Below are positions 16,496 through 25,303 of a DNA stretch of 64,000 bases, piece after piece. The notes below the pieces were generated by a model, which saw only the letters and a list, made by a program, of their open reading frames with translations, searched no databases and was not told where the DNA came from. This stretch comes from JAMOAW01 sp039908535 (GTDB taxonomy: Bacteria > Pseudomonadota > Magnetococcia > Magnetococcales > JADFZT01). Where the stretch lies: the NCBI GenBank assembly GCA_039908535.1, contig JAMOAW010000027.1, forward strand, positions 11,919-75,918, written 5' to 3'. Both the position numbers and the translations under genes were made by a program. Numbering within the stretch: position 1 is the stretch's first letter; every line of letters begins with the position of its first letter.

Positions 16496-16805
16496 TGAAA
16501 GTTCAGATGTGATAGGGGTTATAGGTTGGCATTTTGTGCAGAAAAAGCCGGAAAAAGGTTTGTGAGAGGACTCCTCAACCCTTTTTTCAGTATATTAACA
16601 AGATAGCCATTGATTGAGTCGAGGAGTAATCAAAGTGGCACATTCCATGCAGACTAATAAAGTGCTGGCAGGTAAAGGTGGCAATCAAATGCGAGAAATT
16701 AGAAACGGTGCGATGGATCTGATGCTCCCAGCTTCTGGAGTTGGTCTGGGATTGGGCCTATCCGCGATGTATGCGGAGGGAAACAAAAAATTTAAGGATG
16801 AAACC

Positions 16806-17291
16806 ATGGAGATTCATGGGACGCGGTTTGGAACGTTGACGTACCAAAAAGAGGATATCATTCAGATGGAAGACGGATTGTTGGGGTTTCCGTTGAGCAA
16901 ACGTTATTTGCTTTTTCCATATTCAGAAGAGTCTTCATTTTTTTGGCTTCAGTCTATTGATGAACCAGAAATTGCTTTTATTGTTGTCAATCCATTTGAG
17001 TTTTTCGCCGATTTAGAAATAGTCATAGAAGATCATGACGCGATCGCGATTGAACTGAAAAACCAGGAGGATGTGGAGTTGTTCAGCCTAGTGATCATCC
17101 CGGAGGGCAAACCGGAAGAGATGCGCACCAATTTGGCTGGCCCCGTGGTCGTGAATGCCACGAATCGCAAAGGACGGCAGATTTTATTGAAGGATTATTC
17201 ACCACGCCAACCGTTGATACCAGATAACATGCGGGAGAGTTATCGGAGGGAAAAACTGTTGGTCCCCAATCGTAGAATGGCTCAAAAGTAA
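16806..17291 (+). CDS. fliW: FliW, flagellar assembly factor (copy 2)
   Basis: 161 aa from the ATG at 16806, with AAGGATG upstream. It is clearly paralogous to copy 1 (MEIHGTRFGTL, DGLLGFPLSKRYLLFPYSEE, EEMRTNLAGPVVVNATNRKG). The frame is open back to a TTG at 16614, adding 64 residues with a short hydrophobic patch (LMLPASGVGLGLGLSA), but this is not shared with copy 1 and is unlikely to be translated. The gene lies 97 bp upstream of the 276-aa flagellin, repeating the fliW-flagellin order seen at 13.3 kb. It is expected to bind flagellin and antagonise CsrA. Confidence 0.93.
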   Translation: MEIHGTRFGTLTYQKEDIIQMEDGLLGFPLSKRYLLFPYSEESSFFWLQSIDEPEIAFIVVNPFEFFADLEIVIEDHDAIAIELKNQEDVELFSLVIIPEGKPEEMRTNLAGPVVVNATNRKGRQILLKDYSPRQPLIPDNMRESYRREKLLVPNRRMAQK

Positions 17292-17388
17292 ACATAAGAG
17301 TCAAACATGAAGTGGGAACATGCCCTTAGATGAAAGAAGGGTGTGAGGAAATTCAAAGGATTTTGTCACTAAATAAGAGGATCGAACC

Positions 17389-18219
17389 ATGCCGCTTTTT
17401 ATTAATACCAATGTTGCTTCGTTAAATGCGCAGCGCAATTTGAACAAGTCAACCGGCGAACTGGGCAAAACTTTTGCTCGTTTGGCCTCTGGTCTTCGGA
17501 TTAATTCGGCCAAAGACGACGCCGCTGGGATGGCCATTAGTACTCGTATGACTTCGCAGATTCGTGGATTGAGTCAGGCTTCTAGAAACGCCAATGATGG
17601 TATTTCCCTGATTCAGGTTGCGGACGGTGCTCTTGAAGAGACGACCAATGCCTTGCAAAGAATTCGTGAATTGGCGGTTCAGGCTGCGAATGGTACTTAC
17701 AACTCTACCGACCGTGCCGATCTGCAAAAAGAGGTTGATCAACTTCTTTTTGAAGTGGATCGGATTTCCACAGACGTAGAGTTTAACAACAAAAAATTGC
17801 TTTTGGGTACGAGTATTCGCAGTGTTGATTTTCAGATAGGCGATAAAGAAAATCAGACGATTGAAATCACGATCACCAGTTGTGATACGAGGGCTTTGCT
17901 TGGATTAACTAGCGCGAATGTGACTATTATCACAGCTTCTGATGCGGGGATGGCCTTGACGCAGTTGACTAAAGCTTTGGACAGTGTGACAACAATACGG
18001 GCCACCTTGGGTGCGGCGCAGAATCGTTTTGAAGCGGTGATCAATAATCTTTCGAACGTGGTGGAGAATATTTCAGCAGCTCGTTCGCGGATTGTGGATG
18101 CCGATATTGCCGCTGAAACGGCGACATTGACACGCAATGCCATTTTGCAACAGGCTGGAACAGCGGTTTTGGCTCAGGCCAATCAGCAGCCACAGTTGGC
18201 TTTGCAGTTGCTTGGCTAA
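17389..18219 (+). CDS. fliC: Flagellin, 276 aa
   Basis: Compact flagellin with conserved ends (VASLNAQRNLNKSTGELGKTFA, ASGLRINSAKDDAAGMAIST, ALQRIRELAVQAANGTYNST; C-terminal TIRATLGAAQNRFEAV, SRIVDADIAAETATLTR, QANQQPQLALQLLG). Both ends resemble the 833-aa flagellin more than the two 281-aa copies (shared LNAQR, KTFARL, VVENISAARSRI). The leader holds several GGA cores (GAGGAAA, AAAGGAT, AGAGGAT) but not the GTCTG/CAGAC hairpin of the first two flagellins. AGAGGAT is the likely ribosome site. Confidence 0.97.
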   Translation: MPLFINTNVASLNAQRNLNKSTGELGKTFARLASGLRINSAKDDAAGMAISTRMTSQIRGLSQASRNANDGISLIQVADGALEETTNALQRIRELAVQAANGTYNSTDRADLQKEVDQLLFEVDRISTDVEFNNKKLLLGTSIRSVDFQIGDKENQTIEITITSCDTRALLGLTSANVTIITASDAGMALTQLTKALDSVTTIRATLGAAQNRFEAVINNLSNVVENISAARSRIVDADIAAETATLTRNAILQQAGTAVLAQANQQPQLALQLLG

Positions 18220-18540
18220 AAAAAAGCTTATTGAAAAGAGATAAACTGCCGATAAAACTTATAAGAAGTGTGCTTTGTGCCAAATAGATCAGAAAGTTGA
18301 TCTTTTAATAGCGAATCTTCTTTAATTGGGGTGGGGTATGCAAGGCTTTGGAACTGGGATCCCTGTTTGGTTCAGGTGGACACTTCTGAGGAATTTGGTT
18401 TTATATTTGAGTTGACCGGGTTCCTCGGAGTGTGTTACCAATTTAATAAAGCCTGCAAAAGGGTGGTTTTATTCTTATCAATAGGTCACTTCATCTATTT
18501 TGATGGGTAAGAGCGACAGAATTGGACTAGGAGAAAACAG
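18220..18540. other. Intergenic gap before fliD
   Basis: 321 bp. I see no convincing gene: the only ATG with a G-rich site (18339) opens a frame of 25 codons. GCCGATAA at 18248-18255 looks like a sigma-28 -10 element, but the sequence 11 bases upstream (TATTGAAA) is a poor -35. GGACTAGGAGA before 18541 is the fliD ribosome site. Confidence 0.5.
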
Positions 18541-20013
18541 ATGCTCGGATCGGTAACTTTTGGTGGATTGGCCAGTGGTTTGCCCACGGATCTTGTCGAT
18601 CAGCTTATGTCTGCTCAGCAAACGCGCAAGAAAACGTTGGAGAGAGATCGGGATTATTTTACCAAGCAACTGAGTACTTATGATACTTTGGTCTCTAAGC
18701 TAAAGAGCTTTCAATCCACCGTTGAGGATTTGCAGTCGGCTTCCAGTTTTTCGCCGCATACAGCCAGTAGTTCCGATACCACGCGTATTTCGATCTCCTC
18801 TGATAGTACGGCGGTGGAGGGGAATCATTCGGTGGAGGTCCAGAGGTTGGCGACCAATGCGACCTTTGTTGCCGATACCGGGACCGCAGCTTTGACCGAT
18901 ACGTTGGGACAGGCGGGTGGTACGTTTGATTTTTCCTATATCGGATCAGGAGGTACTCCTGAAGCCATTTCAGTTGCTTTTAACAGTACGGACACGTTGT
19001 CTGATTTGGTGAGCAAGATCAATTCTGCCGCATTCACGAGTGGATCCGGGTTTTCAGCCGGGGTGATGTATGATGGCAGCCAATATCGTTTGACACTGAC
19101 GGCCAAGGATGCGGGAGCTGGGGTGCGGGCTGCGGATGGCACAACGACCACCTCGCGGATTAGTGCGGTGAGTTTTTCGGCTAATGATGCCTTTGCCTCT
19201 ATAACCCAAACCAGAGCTGGCGTGGATGCCCAGATGAAGGTAGATGGGGTATCTAACATCTACAGCAGCAGCAACTCGGTGAATAATGTTTTGACAGGTG
19301 TCACCATGTCGTTAGGTCAGGTTAGTTCTGGCGTGGTTCCTGGCGGTGCGGGTGTCGGTGCGGCGACCGGTTCTGACAATCAATTAGGTGGTACTGGTAC
19401 CGATATTATGATCAGTATCAGCAATGACAGCACCACCTTGAAGACGACTCTGGATAGTTTTGTCACCGCTTATAATGATGTGATCAATTTTATTTCAGGT
19501 CAGAAGGAGCAATATTTTTCTGGGGAGTCACTGACCCGTTCTATCGTTTCTCAGATGCGGAGTGTGATCAACACCCCCACGGGGGATGGATCGGGAGGGA
19601 CGTTAACTCCTTATTCGACTTTGGCGGAGATAGGATTGCGAACGGATCAAAAGTTGGGGACCATTAGTTTTGATTCGACTAAATTAGATGCCGCGATCAG
19701 TAGTAATTTTAAGGCGATCTCCTCTATATTCACCACCACCGATGCCACTGGTAACGATGGCGTTGCCCATCGCATGGCCGATCTTTTATCCGGGATTACC
19801 GACAGCACCGATGGTTCAGTGACAGCGCGCCAAGATGGTTTGCAAAATCGTATTGACAGTCAGCAGGAGCGTATTGATAAGGAGACCATTCGTTTGGATG
19901 CAGAAAAGGAACGTTTGACCCTTAAATTTGCCACCCTGGAACGATTAATTACGCAAATGAAGGGTTCTTCAGGCTCTTTGGAATCTACGCTGTCGAGTTT
20001 GAATAGTAAGTGA
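18541..20013 (+). CDS. fliD: Flagellar filament cap protein
   Basis: 490 aa. The N-terminus FGGLASGLPTDLVDQLMSAQ is the FliD signature, followed by a predicted coiled coil (QQTRKKTLERDRDYF...LVSKLKSF). The C-terminus is again coiled coil (QNRIDSQQERIDKETIRLDAEKERLTLKF.TLERLI), as expected for the pentameric cap that helps flagellin fold at the filament tip. Length is normal for the family. It lies between the flagellins and fliS, the standard order, with GGACTAGGAGA upstream of the ATG. Confidence 0.96.
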   Translation: MLGSVTFGGLASGLPTDLVDQLMSAQQTRKKTLERDRDYFTKQLSTYDTLVSKLKSFQSTVEDLQSASSFSPHTASSSDTTRISISSDSTAVEGNHSVEVQRLATNATFVADTGTAALTDTLGQAGGTFDFSYIGSGGTPEAISVAFNSTDTLSDLVSKINSAAFTSGSGFSAGVMYDGSQYRLTLTAKDAGAGVRAADGTTTTSRISAVSFSANDAFASITQTRAGVDAQMKVDGVSNIYSSSNSVNNVLTGVTMSLGQVSSGVVPGGAGVGAATGSDNQLGGTGTDIMISISNDSTTLKTTLDSFVTAYNDVINFISGQKEQYFSGESLTRSIVSQMRSVINTPTGDGSGGTLTPYSTLAEIGLRTDQKLGTISFDSTKLDAAISSNFKAISSIFTTTDATGNDGVAHRMADLLSGITDSTDGSVTARQDGLQNRIDSQQERIDKETIRLDAEKERLTLKFATLERLITQMKGSSGSLESTLSSLNSK

Positions 20014-20028
20014 TAGAGTCTGTTGGAA

Positions 20029-20045
20029 TTGGAATGAATTTTGCT
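20029..20045 (+). promoter_or_regulatory. Sigma-54 promoter for the fliS genes
   Basis: TTGGAATGAATTTTGCT has GG and GC exactly 10 bases apart and an intact TTGC right half. It lies 98 bp before the first fliS start. An imperfect hairpin (ACGTCTCAAAA with TTTTGAAACGT, about 20059-20090) would fall in the leader. Confidence 0.6.
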
Positions 20046-20142
20046 TAATTTTTAGTAACGTCTCAAAACGGCTTTTTTTTGAAACGTGTCATACTTTTGT
20101 CGGTTTTTTAATCATAACAAATTAGGATAGCGAGATTTGACC

Positions 20143-20538
20143 ATGATGCAGACGCAGAACTACCCAACCAGCTCTTTTGAATATATTCCGCCGGCCAATG
20201 ACCCAGACCAAGAGAGCCAATTGGATCTGTTGGTTCGTCTTTATGAGGGGGCCATCGCTTTTCTGAACAAGGCCATCAAGGCATGTGAATCTTCCGAAAT
20301 TGATCAGTTTAAATATTTTATTCAAAGAGGACGCCGTATTATTGAGGAGTTTCAAAATACGCTCGATTTTACAGAAGGTGGTTTGGTTCCCACACAGTTA
20401 AATGATCTTTATGAATATATGCTCGACAGCTTGACACAGGCCACTTTGACTCACGATACCCTTTTTGTAGAACGGGTTAATGAGCAACTGGAGGTTCTCC
20501 TGGATGGCTGGAGAGGCCTTCAGCAACCGAGTCACTAA
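20143..20538 (+). CDS. fliS: Flagellin export chaperone FliS (copy 1)
   Basis: 131 aa from the ATG at 20143 (AGGATAGCGAG upstream). The FliS pattern is clear: LLVRLYEGAIAFLNKAI near residue 30, a helix with RRIIEEFQNTLDFTEGG, and LYEYMLDSLTQATLTHD. FliS is a small helical cytoplasmic chaperone that holds the flagellin C-terminus until export. A second, divergent FliS gene begins 14 bp after the stop, suggesting specialised chaperones for the different flagellins. Confidence 0.94.
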   Translation: MMQTQNYPTSSFEYIPPANDPDQESQLDLLVRLYEGAIAFLNKAIKACESSEIDQFKYFIQRGRRIIEEFQNTLDFTEGGLVPTQLNDLYEYMLDSLTQATLTHDTLFVERVNEQLEVLLDGWRGLQQPSH

Positions 20539-20552
20539 CGGAATCTGCTTAA

Positions 20553-20999
20553 ATGTCCTATGGTTTAAAAAGTTACAAAACCTCCAAGACCTATACCGCC
20601 TCTCGGGAAGATCTTTTAATCCTCTTATATGAGGGGGCGATACGTTTTCTTGAACGGTCCATCAAGGAGAAAGAGAGTGGGACCTTAAGCGAACATAAAA
20701 TGTATTTGCGCAGAGGTCTATGTATTATTGCCGAACTGCAAAGTACATTAGATTTTCAGCAAGGGGGGGATTTGGCCATACAGTTGTTTGAACTGTATGG
20801 ATATATGCTGGATCGGTTGACGCAAGCCAATTTGACCCAGGATATGGAGCACATCAGCAGAGTTATTGGGCATTTGAATACCTTATTGGAAGGGTGGCGT
20901 GTCGCTGTAGCCCAGGTCAAAAAGGAAGGAGGTCTACCTGGCACAATGGGAACCGCCTCCGCCAATTCATCCTCTGTTGCACGTGTGAGTAGTTTATAG
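20553..20999 (+). CDS. fliS: Flagellin export chaperone FliS (copy 2)
   Basis: 148 aa. Same family layout as copy 1 (DLLILLYEGAIRFLERSIKEKE, RRGLCIIAELQSTLDFQQGG, LYGYMLDRLTQANLTQD) but clearly diverged, with an N-terminus YGLKSYKTSKTYTASREDLL and a longer, Ser/Gly-rich tail. The ribosome site is weak, so translation may be coupled to copy 1. Its stop overlaps the region of the next gene's start. It probably serves a different flagellin subset from copy 1; which one cannot be seen here. Confidence 0.92.
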   Translation: MSYGLKSYKTSKTYTASREDLLILLYEGAIRFLERSIKEKESGTLSEHKMYLRRGLCIIAELQSTLDFQQGGDLAIQLFELYGYMLDRLTQANLTQDMEHISRVIGHLNTLLEGWRVAVAQVKKEGGLPGTMGTASANSSSVARVSSL

Positions 21000-21001
21000 T
21001 G

Positions 21002-21340
21002 ATGGATAGTGCTCTCACCCGTTTAGAAAATTTATTGGATCGTTTTCGTGAACCAGAAAAATTGGGTGCTGAGGAGTTAGGCGTACTCTCCCAGTTATGG
21101 TCCGAAGGAGTCGAGTCGGTGGTCCAGGCTGGCAAGACGATTCACCTCCAAGAGGCGCAAAAAGATCAGTATAGGATACGTTTGCAACAATTGATCGATC
21201 AATTGCCAGCCATCGAAACACTGCTAAGTCAGCACAAGTCAGAGGTGGCCCAACGTCTTTATGCGGAAAATCGACGCTTTAAAGCCTTGGCCAGCAGTTA
21301 TGGGGGCTCGGGACGAAATTCGATGGGGCGTACGGTGTAA
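21002..21340 (+). CDS. Small helical protein in the FliT position
   Basis: 112 aa from the ATG at 21002; a GTG three bases upstream is possible. It is mostly helical and charged (LENLLDRFREPEKL, KDQYRIRLQQLIDQLPAIETLLSQHKSEV), with a short Gly/Ser tail. It follows fliS almost without a gap, the place where fliT is found in many bacteria; FliT is the chaperone for the cap protein FliD. I see no decisive sequence motif, so the FliT role rests on position, size and helicity. Confidence 0.5.
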   Translation: MDSALTRLENLLDRFREPEKLGAEELGVLSQLWSEGVESVVQAGKTIHLQEAQKDQYRIRLQQLIDQLPAIETLLSQHKSEVAQRLYAENRRFKALASSYGGSGRNSMGRTV

Positions 21341-21356
21341 GATATAAATAAAAATA

Positions 21357-21537
21357 AAAAATTAAGACCTTGGGGGCGGAGAACCGCTCCCAACACCCCC
21401 TTTTTTTTTTTTATTAAAAAAAAAAAGGGGTCTGGGGGATTGCCCCCAGGGTTTTGCTTTTGCTTTTGACCTCGGTTTTGCTTCCTTCAAAAAGCAGGGG
21501 GATTGGGGGATGCAATCCCCCAAGGTCTTGACTTTGT
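21357..21537 (+). repeat. R1 left part joined to R2 interior
   Basis: 21357-21430 is R1-like (TTAAGACCTTGGGGGCGGAG, then a T-run/A-run hairpin). From about 21432 it reads as R2 interior (GATTGCCCCCAGGG, TTGACCTCGGTTTTGC, GGGGGATGCAATCCCCC, AAGGTCTTGACTTTG). No R2 inverted end is present. The minus-strand S4 gene reads into it. Confidence 0.82.
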
Positions 21538-21926
21538 AAACAGAGTCGTCTGCGCTCCCGTTTGGTTGGACGCGGACCACCAGGAATGGGAGCTGTGCCG
21601 AGAATAGCAACTATTTGGCGTTTTTTCTCGCTCTCCTCCTGACGCTTTTTTTGACTCTGGGCCGTCTCTTGATATAAAAGGATCGCTTCTCGCGCTGGTC
21701 CACGTTGTTCGGAAACGCCAGTGACATCCACAATCCATTCTATGGATTCTTTGCCAATCTTTAGTTGATCCCCTATTTTTAGTGTGTGTCCAGGTTTGAC
21801 GCGGGCCCCATTTAAATGCACCCGCCCGCCAGTGACAGCTTGGGCGGCCAATGCCCGTGTTTTAAAAAAACGTGCGGCCCAAAGCCATTTGTCGATTCGA
21901 ACCGTCATAAAAGAAGGGGGGGTCAT
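21414..21926 (-). CDS. hslR: S4-domain RNA-binding protein (Hsp15-like), C-terminus supplied by a repeat
   Basis: 170 aa. Residues 7-60 form an S4 domain of the Hsp15 type (VRIDKWLWAARFFKTRALAA, GGRVHLNGARVKPGH), which in E. coli binds stalled 50S subunits carrying nascent chains. A basic linker follows (KKRQEESEKKRQ, then RPTKRERRRL). The last 50 residues or so (from LCLQSQDLGGLHPPIP on) are encoded by the R1/R2 repeat, so the native end was probably shortly after RRRL. The ATG overlaps the stop of the chemoreceptor gene by 4 bp (ATGA), with AAGGCG upstream, indicating coupling. Confidence 0.8.
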   Translation of the reverse strand: MTPPSFMTVRIDKWLWAARFFKTRALAAQAVTGGRVHLNGARVKPGHTLKIGDQLKIGKESIEWIVDVTGVSEQRGPAREAILLYQETAQSQKKRQEESEKKRQIVAILGTAPIPGGPRPTKRERRRLCLQSQDLGGLHPPIPLLFEGSKTEVKSKSKTLGAIPQTPFFF

Positions 21927-24604
21927 GTAAAATCGCCTTTTTCAGGAGAGAGAACCGTTTTGGCCAGATATTCGCTTGTTTGATGAATCTCCCCCGTGAC
22001 CTGTTGCAAACTTTCGCCCCATTGTCCAAATTGTTGGAGTAGATCCTGTGTCCTTAAGAGGTGCTCGGTGGTATCCTGCGTTTGTTGAAGCAAAAATAGG
22101 CTTTCCTGCGTGGTTTGCTGAAAAAGGGTACCGGTTTTGTGGATCTCCTCTGAGGTAGCTACCACCTGATGGGTGATTTCGGTAATCTTTGTTGAAATGG
22201 CATTGATGCTGTGATTGACCTGGGCCATCTCTTCGGATGCCGTATGGATCCGTTGCGTGACTTCGCGGGTCTCTTGCGAAACCATCTGCATGGTTTCGGT
22301 AATGTTTTGAATGGTGTGGCTCTGTTCATCTAAGCTGTTGAGGATGACCTCTGTGGAGAGATCAATTTTTTCAATATGATGAGCCACTTGCTTGGAGACG
22401 GAGGTTGCGTCTGTGGTGTTGTTTTGTATTTCGTGAATTTTAAGGGTAATCATCTGGGTGGCTTGACTGGTTTGCCGGGCCAGCTCTTTGACTTCGTTGG
22501 CGACCACCGCAAACCCTTTGCCCGACTCTCCCGCTCCAGCGGCCTCAATGGAGGCGTTTAAGGCCAGCATATTGGTTTGTTCGGCGATATCGTTGATGAG
22601 TTCAACGACGGTGTCGATCTCTTGGGCCGAGATAGCAAGTTTTTCCATGGATTGGATGCTGATTTTGGCCTGCTGACTGGCTTGGCGGGCCTCATTTCTG
22701 GATGTTTCGCTTTGCTGGCGGACATCGGTTTGGGTGAGAAACATTGTATGGATGGCCGTGGCAACGTCGTGGAGATGGGTATCGGATCTTTGGACCGCCT
22801 TTTGAACCTGTCCCATGCGGTTATTGCTCTCCTCAGCGGCTTGGGCAACCGAAGAGAGGTTGGAACTGGCTATTTCTGCCGAATTGGTAATCTCCTGCAT
22901 ATCTATATGGATGGCTTGGATGGTTTGGGTTAGATTTTTTAATAAAAGAACCATGCGTTCGGTGTGCTGATGGAGAGAAGGGGGGCTATGTTGGTGGTGT
23001 TGGGATGTGCAGATCCATGTCTCAGACATGGCTTGGCTGATCTCATGCAACGAGTGACTGGCCAGTTTTAATTTTTGTGTCAAGGGGGAGAGGGTTTGGA
23101 GTTGGGTATGGGCTTGGTTGCGAATGGCGGCATTTTCTTCGGCAAAGGCATTTGGGGTCGAAAGGGGAGTTGTTATCTCTTTGTTTACCCATTGACCTGT
23201 TGTCCATGCTAAAATGATTCCAATGGCTAAAATAAGCAGAGCCAACCAACCGGCAAAGGTTGTGTTTGGCAACGGCGGCAGCTCTTGCAGGGTATCTGTA
23301 GGTTGTTGTGCCCAGGCCGCAGGAATATCTAATAAAGAGCGAAAGAAAGAGAATGTGGAGGAGATGTCGTCGGGATGGAGAAGCCTGGAATTGGATTGCT
23401 GGGGCATTTTTTGGGCGGCTTGTGTGGCTTTTTCCAAAGCCAAGTAAAGGGCTTCCATGGCCTGTTCAATCTTTTTATGAGAGGGGGTGGGAATGTTTTT
23501 TGTCCATTGGGTAAAACTGTTTTGGTAATCTTGTAACAGTTTATAGAGCTTCTCTTTTTCTGGTTGGGGAGTAAATTGTTTGGCATCGCTAGGTTGGTCA
23601 AAGAGCATATAATTTTGCTCCAAAACGCGTGCGTTTAGATAATCTTTCCATAAATCAGGGACATAGAGCGCGGTGAGCGTGGTTTCCATCTCTGCAGCCA
23701 AACGGTTTAATTCGTCTGGGTTTGTCTCCTCTGTTTTGGAGTTTTGTATAAATATATCAAATGTATTTGTGTAGTCTTGAAATGTTTTGGATAACTTTTG
23801 TTGTGTGCTTGAAGCCAGTTTGCTCTGGGCTAACTCTTTCATAAAGAGCACTTGCAGACGTTTGAATTCGTCCAAAGCCTCCTCTTTTTGCAGGAGATAA
23901 TCCTTCTCCGCTTTGCGCATACGAATAAAGGTGGTTCGAATCTGGGAGATATCCATCTCGTTGAGTTGGGTTTCCAGGTTGGTCCGGGCTTGCTGCTGTA
24001 GGGGGTGGGCTTGGATTTTTGTGCTGGCAAGGAGGGCCTGTTTTAATTGGGTCAAAGCTTGGTCTAATGCCTGGATGCTTGGGTCATTATTTAATATTTT
24101 TAAAAGTTTATCGGTTGCTTGATGGGCTTGGTCGAATAATTCTTGTTGCGGTTGGGTTTGTCTTGGCATCGCAATAGTGGCGGCGATTTTTAAAAGAAGC
24201 CCGTGGAGGGCTAAAAGGGGATCTATGCTGGGGTTGGAAGCCAAGTGGGGTGCCGGAGACGCAATTTTTGGTGTGACCAGAAGGGGGGCTGGATGGGTGA
24301 GTGAGTGGTTATTTGGTTGTGCGGTTTTGGTCTCTGGGCATGGGCTTTGCGGGGGGGGCTTTGGGCATTCTGTCACGGTTGGACATTTCGAAACGGTCGC
24401 AACAGAGAGTTGCCAAGCGCAATCGTTGGTCTTATCAGTTAAGAGTTGGGCCTGCTTGAGCAGTGTCTGATAACGAGCTGTGGTTTGGTCTAACAGGCTT
24501 TGATAGTACCAAAAACCGCCAGCCACCCATAAAATAAATATACCAAAGGCCAACGCAATTTTAGCTCGAGGGGTCGTAGGAGAAGATGTTTTGAAATAGT
24601 TCAC
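21923..24604 (-). CDS. Methyl-accepting chemotaxis protein
   Basis: 893 aa from the GTG at 24602-24604, which has AAAAGGG upstream; a TTG at 24637 is an alternative. A membrane segment IALAFGIFILWVAGGFWYY lies near the start, then a long helical, Gln-rich periplasmic region of about 430 residues, a second membrane segment (LALLILAIGIILAWTTG), and a cytoplasmic signalling domain. The hairpin tip reads NMLALNASIEAAGAGESGKG followed by FAVVANEVKELARQTSQAT, the conserved CheA/CheW contact region. I see no C-terminal CheR/CheB pentapeptide. Its location next to flagellar genes fits a taxis role; the ligand is unknown. Confidence 0.93.
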   Translation of the reverse strand: MNYFKTSSPTTPRAKIALAFGIFILWVAGGFWYYQSLLDQTTARYQTLLKQAQLLTDKTNDCAWQLSVATVSKCPTVTECPKPPPQSPCPETKTAQPNNHSLTHPAPLLVTPKIASPAPHLASNPSIDPLLALHGLLLKIAATIAMPRQTQPQQELFDQAHQATDKLLKILNNDPSIQALDQALTQLKQALLASTKIQAHPLQQQARTNLETQLNEMDISQIRTTFIRMRKAEKDYLLQKEEALDEFKRLQVLFMKELAQSKLASSTQQKLSKTFQDYTNTFDIFIQNSKTEETNPDELNRLAAEMETTLTALYVPDLWKDYLNARVLEQNYMLFDQPSDAKQFTPQPEKEKLYKLLQDYQNSFTQWTKNIPTPSHKKIEQAMEALYLALEKATQAAQKMPQQSNSRLLHPDDISSTFSFFRSLLDIPAAWAQQPTDTLQELPPLPNTTFAGWLALLILAIGIILAWTTGQWVNKEITTPLSTPNAFAEENAAIRNQAHTQLQTLSPLTQKLKLASHSLHEISQAMSETWICTSQHHQHSPPSLHQHTERMVLLLKNLTQTIQAIHIDMQEITNSAEIASSNLSSVAQAAEESNNRMGQVQKAVQRSDTHLHDVATAIHTMFLTQTDVRQQSETSRNEARQASQQAKISIQSMEKLAISAQEIDTVVELINDIAEQTNMLALNASIEAAGAGESGKGFAVVANEVKELARQTSQATQMITLKIHEIQNNTTDATSVSKQVAHHIEKIDLSTEVILNSLDEQSHTIQNITETMQMVSQETREVTQRIHTASEEMAQVNHSINAISTKITEITHQVVATSEEIHKTGTLFQQTTQESLFLLQQTQDTTEHLLRTQDLLQQFGQWGESLQQVTGEIHQTSEYLAKTVLSPEKGDFT

Positions 24605-24714
24605 AGAATTCAGCCCTTTTAGAAAAATTGGTTGCAACGAAACAGAATGGAGAATACCAATTTTTTAAGCCTTAGAATAGCGTCAAGAATGCCATAGGAT
24701 CCTTCATGGGTTTA

Positions 24715-25077
24715 TTATTTTACCTCTTCCACTTCCATTCGTTCAATATCTGCCAGAGTCACCCATCGTCCGTCCAAGGTGATAAAACTGCGATTTTGTA
24801 AGGCGTTTTTATGGGCGAGGTAGGTGGTTGTCTGATTGGATTGGACGTTGATCACGCGAATTTTGACTTGCTGATGTTCTTCTTGCCAGTTATTGTAAAA
24901 AAACCAACTACTGGTGAGAAGTACGAAGGAAAAGGCTATGGTGAGAGCTATTTTATCGCCACGGCTGCGGGGAGCCCTTGGCGGTGGGGGCGGTGGCATG
25001 GGGCGATTGGCGTGAATGCGGCCTAAAAAATAGATGATCGCTATGACCAAAATAGAGAGGATTAATTTAAACAGCAT
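24715..25077 (-). CDS. Small two-segment membrane protein, unknown function
   Basis: 120 aa from the ATG at 25075-25077; the frame is open up to 25128 but the extra 17 residues are polar and not needed. A first membrane segment (LFKLILSILVIAIIYFLGRI) is followed by a Pro run and basic residues, a second membrane segment (KIALTIAFSFVLLTSSWFFY), and then a soluble tail (VKIRVINVQSNQTTTY, FITLDGRWVTLADIERMEV). I do not recognise a family. It is upstream of the chemoreceptor gene on the same strand, 110 bp away. Confidence 0.65.
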   Translation of the reverse strand: MLFKLILSILVIAIIYFLGRIHANRPMPPPPPPRAPRSRGDKIALTIAFSFVLLTSSWFFYNNWQEEHQQVKIRVINVQSNQTTTYLAHKNALQNRSFITLDGRWVTLADIERMEVEEVK

Positions 25078-25303
25078 GATTTTCCATGAGTCATCGTTGT
25101 TTCTAGCCGATAAGGATAACATCCCCAAAAATGGACTAGGTTATGAAATATACTATTCCAGGTCTAAATTGACACGATGGAAGCCAGTTGGCAAGGGTTG
25201 AGAGGCCTTTTAGTCGAGTGGTCTTTTTTTTATGGCTATTCTTGATGGTATAATGGACAATTATGTTCGGATGATTGGGTTGTTATGATGAAAGGAGGAT
25301 GAA

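Noticed and set aside
16519..16537. TTGGCATTTTGTGCAG as a sigma-54 promoter before the second fliW
   Set aside because: GG and GC are only 8 bases apart, two short of the required 10.
16614..16805. 64-residue N-terminal extension of the second FliW starting at a TTG
   Set aside because: The other FliW starts at the equivalent MEIHG, AAGGATG precedes the internal ATG, and the extension resembles no FliW.
18229..18255. GCCGATAA before fliD as a sigma-28 promoter
   Set aside because: The sequence at the correct distance (TATTGAAA) matches the -35 poorly, and the site is almost 290 bp from the fliD start.
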